A stretch of 64,000 bases of DNA from Massilia atriviolacea (GTDB lineage Bacteria > Pseudomonadota > Gammaproteobacteria > Burkholderiales > Burkholderiaceae_D), in the NCBI RefSeq assembly GCF_003953935.1, contig NZ_RXLQ01000002.1, positions 434,001 through 498,000 on the forward strand, in the 5' to 3' direction. The notes below the pieces were generated by a model that was given only the letters and a program-made list of their open reading frames with translations, was not told the origin of the DNA and did not search any database. Of the stretch, positions 1 to 11,573 are shown one piece after another. How positions within the stretch are numbered: position 1 is the first letter of the stretch; each line of letters begins with the position of its first letter. Made by a program: the position numbers and the translations under genes.

Positions 1-3000
1 AGGTGCTCGGACCCAAGGTGGCCGGCACCGTCCATCTGGACCAGGCCACGCGCGACCTGGACCTGGACTTTTTGGCGCTGTTCTCGTCGCTGACGGCGTC
101 CGTGGGCAACCTGGGACAGGCCGATTACGCGGCGGCCAACGGCTTCCTGAACGAATTCGCTGTCAGCCGGGGCAACGGCAGGACCGTCGCCATCGGCTGG
201 CCGCTGTGGGAAGACGGCGGCATGCAGGTCGACGCCGCGGCGCGCGACCAGCTGCACGAGGCGACCGGCATCCATCCGATGCGGTCAAGGACCGGCATGC
301 GCATGTTCTACCGCAGCCTCGCGCTCGGCGTGGGGCACACGCTGGTCATGGAAGGGAACCTGAACGCCATGCAGCGGGCGCTCGGCGTCGGCGCCGCGCT
401 GCACGTGGCCGCGCCGGCAGCGCCGGCCGTGCCGTCCGATGGCCTGGCGCAGCAATGCGAAGCCTTCCTGTGCACGCAACTGGCAGGTTTGCTCAAGCTG
501 GCGGCCGACATGGTCGACCCGCGCGCGCCGCTGGGCGACTACGGCATCGATTCGATCCTCGCACTGGACCTGACGCGCGTGCTGGAGAACAGCTTCGGCG
601 CGCTGCCGAAAACCCTGTTCTTCGAATACCTGAACATCCGCGAACTGGCCGGCTACTTCGCCGCATCGCACGGCGCGACCCTGGCCGCGCTGTTCTCGGG
701 CGCGGCCAAGGCGCCGCTGAGCGCGCCGACCGGACAGGAGCCGACATCGAGCATCCGCAGCCGCCGCCGCGCCGAGGACAGGGCGCCGCAGCCGGCGCTG
801 CCCGACACCGATGCCATCGCAATCGTGGGCCTGAGCGGCCGCTACCCGGAAGCGCGCGACCTGGACGCCTTCTGGGACAATCTGCGCGACGGCAAGGACT
901 GCATCGTCGAAGTGCCGGGCAATCGCTGGGACTGGCGCGAATACTACACCGACGACCGCACCAAAAAGGGTCACCATTTCAGCAAATGGGGCGGCTTCAT
1001 CGACGGCGTGGACGAATTCGACGCGCGCTTCTTCAATATCTCGCCGCTCGAAGCGGAAACCATCGATCCGCAGGAACGCCTGTTCCTGGAACACGCGTGG
1101 ATGGCAATCGAAGACGCCGGCTACACCCGCGCTTCGCTGCAAAGCCCGAACGGCAGCGACTTGCCGGGGCAGGTCGGCGTGTACGCCGGCGTGATGTACG
1201 GCGAATACCAGCTGCTGGGGGCCGAGGCTAGCATGCAGGGCAAGCGCATGGGCATGGCCAGCAACGTGGCGAGCATCGCCAACCGCGTGTCGTACGCGCT
1301 GAACCTGCACGGCCCGAGCATGGCGGTCGATACGATGTGCTCTTCGTCGCTGACGGCGATCCACCTCGCGTGCCAGGACCTCAAGCTTGGCCGCACGCCG
1401 GTGGGCATTGCCGGTGGCGTGAACGTGACGATCCACCCGAACAAATACCTGATGCTCAGTTCCGGCCAGTTCATCTCCGGCGACGGCCATTGCCAGAGCT
1501 TCGGCGAGGGCGGCGACGGGTATATTCCGGGCGAAGGCGTTGGCGTGGTGGTCCTCAAGCGGCTGGCGGACGCTCAGCGCGACGGCAATCATATCCATGG
1601 CGTCATCCGCGCCAGTGCGTTGAGCCATGGCGGCCGCACCAACGGCTACACCGTGCCCAATCCGCAGGCGCAGGCCAGCGCGATCCGCCAGGCGCTGGCG
1701 CAGGCCGGGGTCGAGCCGCGCCACATCAGCTATATCGAGGCGCACGGCACCGGCACCAAACTGGGCGACCCGATCGAGATCGCCGCCCTCAGCCGCGTGT
1801 TCCAGGAGAGTACCGAGGACACGGGCTTCTGCCTGATCGGCTCCGCCAAATCGAACATCGGCCATTGCGAGGCTGCCGCCGGCATCGCCGGACTGACCAA
1901 GGTCCTGCTGCAGATGAAGCACCGGCAGATCGTGCCGTCGCTGCATTCGACGCGCCTTAATCCGCACATCGATTTTGCCAGCACGCCGTTCGTGGTCAAT
2001 CAGACCCTGACGGCGTGGGAGCGGCCTGTCGTGGGCGGCAGGCAGGTGGCGCGCATCGCCGGCATTTCGTCGTTCGGCGCCGGCGGCTCGAATGCGCACG
2101 TGATCGTGGAGGAGTACGTGCCGGCCGCGGTGGCAGCGCAACCGGCTGCGATGATGATTTTCCCGCTGTCCGCGCGCAGCACCGACCAACTGCGCGAGAA
2201 GGCGCGCGACCTGCTGGCCTTCATGCGCACCGAAGGTGGCGCGCTGCCGCTGGCGTCCATCGCCTACACCCTTGGCGCGGGACGCGAAGCGATGGCGCAG
2301 CGCTTCGCCGTCGTCGCCGATTCGGCCGCCGCCTTGGTCGAGCGCTTGCAGGCGTACGTCGACGGGCGGACCGCTGGTGCGGACCTGTCGCCGCTGGCAG
2401 CGCTGGCGGAGAGCTGGGTCAAGGGGGCGGACGTCGATTGGAGCGGCTTGCATACTACCCGGCCGCCGCTGGTCAGCCTGCCGACGTACCCGTTCGCGCG
2501 CCAGCGCCATTGGCTGGAGATCGCGCCGCGCACGGCGACCTTGCAATCGGCGCCGCATCCGCTGCTGCACGCGAACACGTCGGATTTCACGCAGCAAAGC
2601 TATACGTCCACCTTTGCGCATCGGCTGACCCGCGCAACGTGCCTGGACATGGCGCGCGCCGCGGTCGGCCTGTCGATGCCGTCGCCTTCCGCATCGATGA
2701 TGCTGGAACTGAGCGACCTTGCCTTTGCCCAGCCCGATGATGCGGGCGGCATTGCGGTCACCATCGCCTTGTTCGACAAACGCGGCGATCAGGTGGCGTT
2801 CGAAATCTATCGTGGTGAGGTCGTTTACTGCCAGGGCCGCGCGGCGTGGCGCGCAGCGGCGGGCGTCCCAGTGCAGGCGCCAGCCCGACTGGTTCAGTTC
2901 AGCGTCGACAATCCGCTGCCGGAAAAGCCGCAGCGCAGCATTGCCTTGCGCGCGCCGGACGCGGTACCGGCCGACGCCTATCGCCATGTCAGCAAACCGC

Positions 3001-6000
3001 GCATTTCGCTGTCCGGAACCGTATTCGATGCGCCGGCGCCGGCAACGTCCGCATCGCCGGTCGGCCTGTTCGACCTTGGCGACGGCATTTTCACGATCCG
3101 GATCGCCGATGCCAGCCTCTCGCCGGCGCTGATCGGCGAACTGCTGCGCGCCATGCGCGCGGTCGCCGATGCACCGGCGGCAAAAGCGCTGACCATCGAA
3201 GGCGGCGCCCGCGCTTTCCTCACCGGCGGCCTGGCGCAACACCGGCAGGCAGTCGAAGCGGGCTTGTACAAGGCCGTCGCCGAATTCCCGTACCCCGTCA
3301 TTGCAGTCGCCCAGGGCGATGCCACGGGCGCCGGCTTCCTGCTGGCCGCCGTGTGCGACTTCGTGGTGTGCAGCGAATCGGCGCGGTACGCCTTTGCCCA
3401 GCCGGCCGATGGCCTGTATCCATCGGCTGCCGAGGACCTGCTGGCCGAACGCTACGGCCGGGTGCAGGCGAACGACTTCCTGTACCTGAGCGCTGGCGCC
3501 ACCGGCGCGGAGCTCAAAGCCAAGGGCTGGACCTGCCCGATTGTCGCGGCCGATGCCGTTGACGGCGCGGCGCGGGCATTGGCAGCGGAACTGGCGACCA
3601 AGTCGCAAACCGCACTGCGCCTGCTGAAACAGCACCTTGCGCGCGCGATTACCGAGGCCGTCCACGCGCTTCCCGCTGTCGCCGATGCCTGGTTTGCGCC
3701 AGTCACCGCAAAAAATGCGCAACCCCAAGCGGCGTACGACGGCCTGCATCTTGCATTGCATGGCGACCGCGTTCTGATTGTGACAATCCGCAGCGCCGAT
3801 GGCCTGACGGACAGCCTGGCCAAGGTTCTGCAAACGCGCGCTTGCCGCTGCGTGGTGCTGACCAGCGAACTGCCGCAATTCCTTCCGGCTGCGGACGAGG
3901 ACAACATCAGGGCCATCATGCTGGACGCCGGCGTGCCGGTGGTCGCCGCCCTGACTGGCGACGCCAGCGGCGCCGGCTGGCTGCTTGCCCACTACAGCGA
4001 CGCGTGCGTGTACAGCGAGCAGGGACGCTATGCGGGTCCGCTGCAAGATCCCCATTTGCCTGCGTTGGCCTCGCTGCGCTTCGGCGACGACGCCGCAAAA
4101 CAGTTCCTGATGGCCGGCGCCATGGCGTCGGGCGCCGAATTGCGGACCCAGTTCGGTATGCCTTACGTCGTGCCGGCCGGCCGGGTACTTGCCACGGCCC
4201 TGAAGATCGCCGAGGCGGTATCGGCATTCCCGACGGCCGTTCTCGGCGCCTGGAAGAAGCGCAGCGCCGGCTTCCTCCAGGCGGCAAACCCGCTTGACCT
4301 CACCGAAAAGCATGCGACCAGGCCCGCGACGGCGCTCAGGCTCGCATCGGCAGTGATTTCGGCCACCGCCCATCCGGACGGCGTGCTGGAAGTGCGCATG
4401 GCGGACCGCGATGCGAAGAACATGTTCTCGGATGCCTTTTCGAACGGCTTGCGTGAAGTGTTTGCGCACGTCGAAGCCAGTGGCGCCTACAAGGTCCTGC
4501 TGTTGACCGGCTACGACAACTACTTCTCGTCAGGCGGCACGCAGGACACGCTGCTGGCGATCCACGAGGGCCGCGCCAGATTTACCGACAACCTGGTGTT
4601 CCAGCTTCCCTTGCTGTGCAGCGTGCCGGTGGTCGCCGCGATGCAGGGCCACGGCATCGGCGCCGGCTGGGCGATGGGCATGTACGCCGACTTCACCCTG
4701 TTCAGCGACGAAAGCCGTTACGTCAGTCCTTACATGGGCTATGGCTTTACGCCTGGCGCAGGATCGACGCAGATGTTCCCGGCCAAAATCGGCCACGACC
4801 TGGCCCGCGAAACCTTGCTGACCGCACGCGAATTTGCCGGTGGAGAGCTCAAGGAACGCGGCATGCGCCATTCGGCGCTCGCGCGCGAGCAGGTCCTGCC
4901 TGCCGCCCTGGCGATGGCGCGCCGCATCGCGCAAAGTCCGCGTGCGCTGCTGGTGGCGCTCAAACGCCACTGGTCCGCAGCGCAGCAAGTCAGCCTGGCC
5001 GATACCCTGGCGCGCGAACTGGCGATGCACGAACTGACGTTTGTGGGCCAGGCGGACACCTTGGCACGCATCCAGAGCCGCTTCGGCAGCGACACGCCGG
5101 TACAGCGTAGCGCCGTCGCCGCGCCCGCCGGTGCGGTGGACCTTGCCGCCGTCAGCGCCAGTCTCAAGGCCATGCTGGCGCACGAACTGCGCATGCAGGA
5201 ACACGAGATAGCGCAGGACGAGCAGTTCGTCGACCTGGGCCTCGATTCGATCACCGGCGTCACATGGATCCGCAGGATCAACGACACCTACGGCACCGCG
5301 ATCGAGGCGATCAAGGTGTACAGCTATCCGACGCTGGCCGCGCTGAGCGCCTTCGTGGCCGAGGAAGCCGGCCTTGCGGGCGCCGTCGTGGAGGCTCCGG
5401 AGCCGGTCGCCGTCACGCTGACATCATGGCGCCAGCCAGGACTTGCAAAGGCGGCCGAGCTGCCGCCGGTTCGGGCCACGCAGGCCATCGCCATCATCGG
5501 CATGGCCGGCCAGTTCGCCAAGTCGAACAACCTGGATGAGTACTGGCAGAATATCGCGCAGGGCAGGGACTGCATCGACGAGATTCCGAAGCACCGCTAC
5601 GACATCGACCTGTACTTCCAGGCCGGCGACGCCGCACCCGGCAAGACCTATAGCCGCTGGATGGGCGCACTCGACGACGTCGACCTGTTCGACGCGGCCT
5701 TCTTCAACATCTCGCCGCGCGAAGCGAAAAGCATGGACCCGCAGCAGCGGCTGTTCCTGCAAACCTGCTGGCACAGCATCGAGCATGCGGGCTACAACCC
5801 GAAATCGCTCGCCGGCAGCAAGTGCGGCGTATTCGCCGGCTGCTACGCGGGCGACTACCATCAGCTGTCGACCCGCGAACGACTTAGCGGCCAGGGATTC
5901 ACCGGGGCGTCGCCGTCGATCCTCCCCGCGCGGATCTCCTACCTGCTGGACCTGCACGGGCCGAGCATACCGATCGACAGCGCCTGCTCGTCGTCGCTGG

Positions 6001-9000
6001 TCGCCGTTGCCATGGCCTGCGACAGCCTGGTAGCGGGCGCCAGCGACATGGCGCTGGCCGGTGGCGTGAACGTCATGGCCGGGCCGTCCATGCAGATCAT
6101 GACGTCCCAGGTCGGCATGCTCTCGCCGCAGGGGCGCTGCTTCACCTTCGACGAACGCGCCAACGGCATCGCCAACGGCGAAGGCGTCGGCGTGGTCATG
6201 CTCAAGCGCCTGGCCGATGCCCAGCGCGATGGCGACTGCGTCTACGGCGTCATCGAGGGCTGGGGCGTCAACCAGGATGGCAAGACCAACGGCATCACCG
6301 CGCCCAATGCCGATTCGCAAACGCGCCTGCAAAACGATGTCTACACCCGGTTCGGCATCGATCCGGCCGGCATTGGACTGATCGAAGCGCACGGCACCGG
6401 CACGCCGCTGGGCGATCCGATCGAAGTGGCGGGGCTCAAGGCGTCGTTCGCCAGATTCACCACCAACAAGGACTACTGCGCACTGGGCTCGGTGAAGAGC
6501 AACGTCGGCCACTGCCTGACTGCGGCCGGGGTGTCGGGACTGCTCAAGGTGCTGCTCGCGCTCAAGCACGAACAGCTGCCGCCGACGATCAATTTCAGCA
6601 GATTGAACAAGCATATCTCGCTCAAGGATTCGCCGTTCTTCGTCAACGACCAACTGCGAGAATGGAAGCGCAACGGCAGCGAACCACGGCGCGCCGCGAT
6701 CAACTCGTTCGGCTTCAGCGGCACCAACGCGCACGTGGTCGTTGCGCAGTACGTGGCCGCACCCGCTGGCGCCGCGACCGGGGCCCCGGTCATCGTGCCG
6801 CTGTCGGCGCGCACGCCGGAGCAGTTGCAGCGCAAGGCGGCCGAGCTGCTGGCGTTCATCCGCGCCGAGGGCGGCGCCAGGATCGATCTCGCCAGCCTCG
6901 CATACACCCTGCAAACCGGGCGTGAAGAAGGTAACGAACGCGCCGCTGTCGTCGTGGCGACCGTCGCCGAGCTGGAAAAGGCGCTCGCCGCGTTCGATGG
7001 CGCGCAGGTCTATCGCGGCCAGGTTAGCGGCAGCAAGGACGCGCTGGCGGCGATGAGTGCGGACAGCGACTTCCAGGCCATGATCGGCAAGTGGATCGCC
7101 AGGAGAGAATTGCCACGCCTGGCGGAACTCTGGGTCAAGGGCATGGCGCTCGACTGGACCGGCTTTTACCAGAACCCGCCACGGCGCATGGGATTGCCGG
7201 GCTATCCCTTCGCCAAAGAGCGCTACTGGATCGATGCGGTGGATGAGGCGCCTGTCGCGGCCCCTGTCGTCGCGCTGCCGGTGCCCGTCGCTCCGGTGCG
7301 CGAGGCATCCGTGCCGGCCGAGCAGGTGCGCCAGCAGCTCAAGGCAAGTCTAGCGGAAGCCTTGTTCATGATTCCATCCGACGTGGATGTGGGCAAGTCG
7401 TTCACCGACCTGGGGCTCGATTCGATCATCGGCGTCGAATGGATGAAGGCGGTGAACAGGCAGTTCGGCACGGCGTTATCGGCGACCCGCGTCTACGATT
7501 ATCCGAGCGTGAGCGAACTGGCCGATTTTATCCGGACGCAGATCGGCGTGGCCGAGCCGGCGCCAGCTGCGCCGGTCCCGCGCGACGGCCTTCGGCAGCA
7601 ACTGAAAATCAGCCTCGCGGAAGCGTTGTTCATGCAGCCGTCCGATATCGACATCGACAAGTCGTTCACGGAACTCGGTCTCGATTCGATCATCGGCGTG
7701 GAGTGGGTCAAGAACATCAACAGACAGCACGGCACCAGCATCGGTGCCACCCGCGTCTACGATTACCCGACCGTCAGGGAGCTGGCGGCGTTCCTCGGCG
7801 GCGAAATGAGCGTCGCCGCCCCGGTGGCGCCGGTCCCCGCGGTCGTGGCGCCGCCGGCTCGCGTTAGTGAAGCGGCTACAATCCGCTTCGAACCGAAGTT
7901 CGCCAGGCGGTTCAAGGACCTGTACTTCCACTGCGGCGATGGCGAGGGCGATATCGACGCCGATGGCGAGTTCGCCGTGCGCCTGGCAATCGACCCGGCG
8001 ACCAATGTCTCGCTCAAGGAGCACGTGGTGTTCGGCGCGCACCTGCTGCCGACGGACGCCTATCTTGAACTCGTCCTGGGCGCCTGCAAGACGTATTTCG
8101 CCTGCACCGGCGTCGCGCTGAAGAACCTCGTCATCGTCAATCCGATGGTCGGCGCGCAGGGCCGGAAGAACCACATCAAGGTCGTGTTCAGGCGCGCCGG
8201 TGCCGAGTTGCAGTTCTTCGTCAAGTCGAGCGCCTCGCCCGACTTCAGCAACGACAAGCTGCACATGCAGGGTTTTATCGCGACCACGGCCGCACCTGCG
8301 GCCGGCCGCCTCCACGATGGATTTGCGGTCCTGAAGACACTCGATCACGGGGACATCGCCACCAATGCCGGGACTTACTACGCGCCGCTGCAATCGCTGC
8401 GCTTCGGCGAGTCGGCCGCGCTGGGGATAATCAAGGTCGCCCGGCACGATTTTGTCTTTACCGCCAATCCCTTCGCCTTGTACGGCGCCCTGTGCACCGT
8501 CATCAACTACGGTGCGCACCTTGCCGCCCAACGCTTCGGCGCCAGCGACGACCAGTTCCTGCCATACAGGATCGGCCGGATGGCGGTGCACGGCGAGCTC
8601 GATGGCGTCGACTACCGCTGCTATGCGCAGGTGCGCAGCATCGAACACGATGCCATCGAGTTTGACGTGGAGATGGTCGACCGCGCCGGCAAGGTCGTCG
8701 TCGTCATCGACGCCATCAGCCTGCGCCGCGTTGCGCGCAAGGCGATCGAACAGCAGACAACCGTATCGCCATTACCGGCAGTCGTCGGCACCGCCGAGGA
8801 GGGCGTCGCCATCATCGGCATGTCGTGCCGCTATCCGATGAGCGAGAGCGTCGATGCGCTGTGGGAGAACCTCAAATCCGGTACGCATTGCGTGACCGAA
8901 GTGCCCGAGGACCGCTGGAGCGCCTGGCCGGACTGGTACGACCCGGATCCGCGCCATCCGCACACCTCGTACTCCAGGTGGGGCGGCTTCCTGGATAACA

Positions 9001-11573
9001 TCGACAGCTTCGATTCGCTGTTCTTCGGCATCTCGCCGGCAGAGGCGGAACTGATCGATCCGCAGCAGCGCATTTTCCTGGAAGAGTGCTGGAAGACGAT
9101 CGAAAGCGCGGGCTACGCGCCGGGTGCATTGTCGAACCAGGCGTGCGGCGTGTATGTGGGCTGCTCCAGCGGCGACTACGCAAGGGTGCTGGCCGACGAC
9201 GGCCAGGATACGGCCGGCGCCGCGTTCATGGGCACCTCGAACGCGATTCTGGCCGCGCGCATTTCGTATCACCTCAACCTGAAGGGGCCGGCCCTGGCGC
9301 TCGACACGGCCTGTTCCTCGTCGCTGGTGGCGGTGCACCTGGCATGCGCCGCTATCCGCAGCGGCGAAACGCGGCTTGCACTGGCGGGCGGCATCAACGT
9401 GCTGGCCACGCCGCTCGGCCACATCCTCACTTCGCAAGTGGGCATGCCATCGCGCGACGGCCGCTGCGCCGCCTTCGACGCCTCGGCCAACGGCATCGTG
9501 TTCTCGGAAGGTTGCGGGGTCGTGCTGCTCAAGGCATTGTCGGAAGCGCAGCGCGACAACGACCAGATCCTCGGCGTGATCCGGGGTTCCGGCATCAACC
9601 AGGATGGCAAGACCAACGGCATCACCGCGCCGAGCTCGCGCGCCCAGGAACAACTGCTGCGCCAGATCTACAGCAGGTTTGCCATCGATCCGAAGCGCAT
9701 CGGCTACGTCGAGGCGCACGGCACCGCCACGGCGCTGGGCGATCCGATCGAAGTCAATGCGCTGGCGTCGGTATTCGGCAAGCCGGCGGACGATGCGCGC
9801 CACTGCGCACTGGGCTCGGTGAAGAGCAATATCGGCCACGCCGGCTTTGCCGCTGGCGTGGCGGGTATCGTCAAGGTCCTGCTGTGCATCAAGCACCGCA
9901 AGCTGGTGCCCTCGCTTCACTACAGCCAGCCGAATCCGCACATCGAATTCGACAGGTCGCCGTTCTTTGTCAACACCGCGTATCGCGACTGGATCAGCGA
10001 TGCCCCGCGCATGGCGACGGTCAGTTCCTTCGGCTTCAGCGGCACCAACGCGCACGTGGTGATCGAGGAGCATATGGCATCGTCGCCATCGGCCCATCGC
10101 GCGCACACGCCGGAAGGCAAGGTGCTGGTGCCGCTGTCGGCCAAGGCGGAAGAACAATTGCAGCAAAAAGTGCGCGACCTGCTGGCATTCATCAGCCGTC
10201 AGGAACACGCGCTCGACCTGGCCAGCCTGGCCTACACCCTGCAAGCCGGCCGCGACGACATGGATCACCGCCTGGTCCTGGCGGTCGACTCGGTTGTGCA
10301 ACTGGCCGCGAAACTCCAGGCGGTCCTGGACGGCGAACGCGATCCCGACGTGGCTCGCGGCCAGGCATCGAAGGGCGACGACACCCTGTCCGCCTTCGCC
10401 GCCGATCCGGAAATGCGCGCCGTGATCGAGAGCTGGGTCGCGCGCAAGAACCTGCCCAAGGTCGCCGATCTGTGGGTCAAGGGCTTTGCGCTGGACTGGA
10501 ACAAGCTGCATGCCGGCGCCACGCCACGCCGCATGACCCTGCCGACCTATCCCTTCGCCAGGGAGCGCTGCTGGGTCGACGGAACAGGTTCGCGCAAGAG
10601 CGCCGCACCACGCGGCGCGGTGGCGGTGCTGCATCCGCTCCTGCACCGCAATACCTCGGACCTGAACCAGCAAAGTTACACCAGCACGTTCGGCGGCGAC
10701 GAATTCTTCCTCGCCGATCACCGGGTGGGCGGTGAGCCGGTGCTGCCGGCGGTGGCGTACCTGGAGATGGCGCGTGCCGCATTCATGGATGCGATGCCGG
10801 CGGAGAAGGCAATCGGCCAGCTCGAACTGCGCCACGTCGCATGGGCCCAGCCGATCGTCGTTGCCGAGGCACGAAGCGTCACGATTGCCGTGTTCTCCGA
10901 CCACGGCGAGCAGGTCGCCTTTGAAGTCTACAGCGAGAGCGCTGACGAGGAAGTGCTGCATTGCCAGGGCAGCTACGCGATGGGCGTGCAAAGTCCGCCG
11001 CAGGCGCTCGACCTGGAGCGCTTGCGGGCACGGATGACAGGCGCCAGTGCGCCGGCGACATCGCTGTATCCGGCCTTTGCCGGCATGGGACTTGGCTACG
11101 GAGCTGCCTTGCGCGGCATCGTGGCGGTCCATCAGGGCGACCGGGAGCTGCTGGTCGACCTGCGCTTGCCGGAAAGCGCGCGCCGCCCGGGAGATTACGT
11201 CCTTCATCCGAGCATGATGGACAGCGCCCTGCAAGGATCGATCGCCCTGATCGACACCTGCCTCAAGGCATCCGGAAAGGTCGCGCTGCCGTTCGCCCTC
11301 GAATCGCTGCGCATCGTCGCACCTTGTGTGGAGACGATGGTGGCCTGGGTGCGCTATTCGGCGGGCGGGCAGGGGGCATCGGCGGACCTGATCAAGGTCG
11401 ACATCGACCTGTGCGGCCCGGCCGGCGACATCTGCGTGCAGATGCGGGGCTTTTCCTCGCGCCCCATGGAAAGCGCCGCCGCCTTCGATGAAGCGCATTA
11501 CCAAGCGATTTTGGCTGACATTGTCAGCAACAAGATCTCCGTTGACGAAGCTGTCGAGTTAGGGAACCTATGA
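1..11573 (+). CDS. Trans-AT polyketide synthase PKS-A, 5' end cut by window edge
   Basis: Multimodular type I PKS, at least 3856 residues, counted here from the codon at base 3. Domains in order: end of a KR (Tyr42 in QADYAAANG); ACP (Ser184); KS (Cys446, His581, His621); decayed dehydratase remnant (about 850-955) with no catalytic His; three crotonase folds (about 1020-1695); ACP (Ser1749); KS (Cys1995); tandem ACPs (Ser2474, Ser2562); a dehydratase-fold domain (about 2625-2915) with His2674 but Tyr2827 where Asp is expected; KS (Cys3104, with HGTAT for HGTGT); complete DH (His3573, Asp3740); C-terminal docking helices. There is no AT domain, so malonyl units must come in trans. The ACPs at 1749, 2474 and 2562 carry Trp six residues after Ser ([20 protein letters not shown]), the known beta-branching flag. 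The stop overlaps the next start as ATGA. The product is unknown. Confidence 0.95.
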   Translation, partial: VLGPKVAGTVHLDQATRDLDLDFLALFSSLTASVGNLGQADYAAANGFLNEFAVSRGNGRTVAIGWPLWEDGGMQVDAAARDQLHEATGIHPMRSRTGMRMFYRSLALGVGHTLVMEGNLNAMQRALGVGAALHVAAPAAPAVPSDGLAQQCEAFLCTQLAGLLKLAADMVDPRAPLGDYGIDSILALDLTRVLENSFGALPKTLFFEYLNIRELAGYFAASHGATLAALFSGAAKAPLSAPTGQEPTSSIRSRRRAEDRAPQPALPDTDAIAIVGLSGRYPEARDLDAFWDNLRDGKDCIVEVPGNRWDWREYYTDDRTKKGHHFSKWGGFIDGVDEFDARFFNISPLEAETIDPQERLFLEHAWMAIEDAGYTRASLQSPNGSDLPGQVGVYAGVMYGEYQLLGAEASMQGKRMGMASNVASIANRVSYALNLHGPSMAVDTMCSSSLTAIHLACQDLKLGRTPVGIAGGVNVTIHPNKYLMLSSGQFISGDGHCQSFGEGGDGYIPGEGVGVVVLKRLADAQRDGNHIHGVIRASALSHGGRTNGYTVPNPQAQASAIRQALAQAGVEPRHISYIEAHGTGTKLGDPIEIAALSRVFQESTEDTGFCLIGSAKSNIGHCEAAAGIAGLTKVLLQMKHRQIVPSLHSTRLNPHIDFASTPFVVNQTLTAWERPVVGGRQVARIAGISSFGAGGSNAHVIVEEYVPAAVAAQPAAMMIFPLSARSTDQLREKARDLLAFMRTEGGALPLASIAYTLGAGREAMAQRFAVVADSAAALVERLQAYVDGRTAGADLSPLAALAESWVKGADVDWSGLHTTRPPLVSLPTYPFARQRHWLEIAPRTATLQSAPHPLLHANTSDFTQQSYTSTFAHRLTRATCLDMARAAVGLSMPSPSASMMLELSDLAFAQPDDAGGIAVTIALFDKRGDQVAFEIYRGEVVYCQGRAAWRAAAGVPVQAPARLVQFSVDNPLPEKPQRSIALRAPDAVPADAYRHVSKPRISLSGTVFDAPAPATSASPVGLFDLGDGIFTIRIADASLSPALIGELLRAMRAVADAPAAKALTIEGGARAFLTGGLAQHRQAVEAGLYKAVAEFPYPVIAVAQGDATGAGFLLAAVCDFVVCSESARYAFAQPADGLYPSAAEDLLAERYGRVQANDFLYLSAGATGAELKAKGWTCPIVAADAVDGAARALAAELATKSQTALRLLKQHLARAITEAVHALPAVADAWFAPVTAKNAQPQAAYDGLHLALHGDRVLIVTIRSADGLTDSLAKVLQTRACRCVVLTSELPQFLPAADEDNIRAIMLDAGVPVVAALTGDASGAGWLLAHYSDACVYSEQGRYAGPLQDPHLPALASLRFGDDAAKQFLMAGAMASGAELRTQFGMPYVVPAGRVLATALKIAEAVSAFPTAVLGAWKKRSAGFLQAANPLDLTEKHATRPATALRLASAVISATAHPDGVLEVRMADRDAKNMFSDAFSNGLREVFAHVEASGAYKVLLLTGYDNYFSSGGTQDTLLAIHEGRARFTDNLVFQLPLLCSVPVVAAMQGHGIGAGWAMGMYADFTLFSDESRYVSPYMGYGFTPGAGSTQMFPAKIGHDLARETLLTAREFAGGELKERGMRHSALAREQVLPAALAMARRIAQSPRALLVALKRHWSAAQQVSLADTLARELAMHELTFVGQADTLARIQSRFGSDTPVQRSAVAAPAGAVDLAAVSASLKAMLAHELRMQEHEIAQDEQFVDLGLDSITGVTWIRRINDTYGTAIEAIKVYSYPTLAALSAFVAEEAGLAGAVVEAPEPVAVTLTSWRQPGLAKAAELPPVRATQAIAIIGMAGQFAKSNNLDEYWQNIAQGRDCIDEIPKHRYDIDLYFQAGDAAPGKTYSRWMGALDDVDLFDAAFFNISPREAKSMDPQQRLFLQTCWHSIEHAGYNPKSLAGSKCGVFAGCYAGDYHQLSTRERLSGQGFTGASPSILPARISYLLDLHGPSIPIDSACSSSLVAVAMACDSLVAGASDMALAGGVNVMAGPSMQIMTSQVGMLSPQGRCFTFDERANGIANGEGVGVVMLKRLADAQRDGDCVYGVIEGWGVNQDGKTNGITAPNADSQTRLQNDVYTRFGIDPAGIGLIEAHGTGTPLGDPIEVAGLKASFARFTTNKDYCALGSVKSNVGHCLTAAGVSGLLKVLLALKHEQLPPTINFSRLNKHISLKDSPFFVNDQLREWKRNGSEPRRAAINSFGFSGTNAHVVVAQYVAAPAGAATGAPVIVPLSARTPEQLQRKAAELLAFIRAEGGARIDLASLAYTLQTGREEGNERAAVVVATVAELEKALAAFDGAQVYRGQVSGSKDALAAMSADSDFQAMIGKWIARRELPRLAELWVKGMALDWTGFYQNPPRRMGLPGYPFAKERYWIDAVDEAPVAAPVVALPVPVAPVREASVPAEQVRQQLKASLAEALFMIPSDVDVGKSFTDLGLDSIIGVEWMKAVNRQFGTALSATRVYDYPSVSELADFIRTQIGVAEPAPAAPVPRDGLRQQLKISLAEALFMQPSDIDIDKSFTELGLDSIIGVEWVKNINRQHGTSIGATRVYDYPTVRELAAFLGGEMSVAAPVAPVPAVVAPPARVSEAATIRFEPKFARRFKDLYFHCGDGEGDIDADGEFAVRLAIDPATNVSLKEHVVFGAHLLPTDAYLELVLGACKTYFACTGVALKNLVIVNPMVGAQGRKNHIKVVFRRAGAELQFFVKSSASPDFSNDKLHMQGFIATTAAPAAGRLHDGFAVLKTLDHGDIATNAGTYYAPLQSLRFGESAALGIIKVARHDFVFTANPFALYGALCTVINYGAHLAAQRFGASDDQFLPYRIGRMAVHGELDGVDYRCYAQVRSIEHDAIEFDVEMVDRAGKVVVVIDAISLRRVARKAIEQQTTVSPLPAVVGTAEEGVAIIGMSCRYPMSESVDALWENLKSGTHCVTEVPEDRWSAWPDWYDPDPRHPHTSYSRWGGFLDNIDSFDSLFFGISPAEAELIDPQQRIFLEECWKTIESAGYAPGALSNQACGVYVGCSSGDYARVLADDGQDTAGAAFMGTSNAILAARISYHLNLKGPALALDTACSSSLVAVHLACAAIRSGETRLALAGGINVLATPLGHILTSQVGMPSRDGRCAAFDASANGIVFSEGCGVVLLKALSEAQRDNDQILGVIRGSGINQDGKTNGITAPSSRAQEQLLRQIYSRFAIDPKRIGYVEAHGTATALGDPIEVNALASVFGKPADDARHCALGSVKSNIGHAGFAAGVAGIVKVLLCIKHRKLVPSLHYSQPNPHIEFDRSPFFVNTAYRDWISDAPRMATVSSFGFSGTNAHVVIEEHMASSPSAHRAHTPEGKVLVPLSAKAEEQLQQKVRDLLAFISRQEHALDLASLAYTLQAGRDDMDHRLVLAVDSVVQLAAKLQAVLDGERDPDVARGQASKGDDTLSAFAADPEMRAVIESWVARKNLPKVADLWVKGFALDWNKLHAGATPRRMTLPTYPFARERCWVDGTGSRKSAAPRGAVAVLHPLLHRNTSDLNQQSYTSTFGGDEFFLADHRVGGEPVLPAVAYLEMARAAFMDAMPAEKAIGQLELRHVAWAQPIVVAEARSVTIAVFSDHGEQVAFEVYSESADEEVLHCQGSYAMGVQSPPQALDLERLRARMTGASAPATSLYPAFAGMGLGYGAALRGIVAVHQGDRELLVDLRLPESARRPGDYVLHPSMMDSALQGSIALIDTCLKASGKVALPFALESLRIVAPCVETMVAWVRYSAGGQGASADLIKVDIDLCGPAGDICVQMRGFSSRPMESAAAFDEAHYQAILADIVSNKISVDEAVELGNL
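3060..5090 (+). other. Triple crotonase (ECH) array inside PKS-A
   Basis: Three consecutive crotonase-fold domains lie between a dehydratase remnant and an ACP flagged for beta-branching. The first (about 3060-3675) keeps a recognisable second oxyanion loop (GDATGAGF). The second (about 3735-4305) keeps only GDASGAGW and has lost the GG of the first loop, so it looks degenerate. The third (about 4340-5085) has [19 protein letters not shown] and [10 protein letters not shown]. It closely matches the free-standing ECH2 encoded at 41762-42511, so it is probably a working 3-methylglutaconyl-ACP decarboxylase. Roles for the first two, structural or catalytic, are not predictable from sequence. Confidence 0.85.

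Noticed and set aside
285-4469. 1394-codon open frame on the minus strand opposite PKS-A (others at 8772-11504, 11834-14815, 18704-22150, 22172-25807, 31767-35474)
   Set aside because: Long antisense frames are expected in very GC-rich coding DNA. Their translations are Arg/Ala/Gly-rich with no recognisable domain, and the plus strand encodes clear PKS domains.
7330-7800. Near-repeats suggestive of a CRISPR or tandem DNA repeat
   Set aside because: They are two homologous ACP domains in frame, with an 88-codon period; no short repeat-spacer structure.
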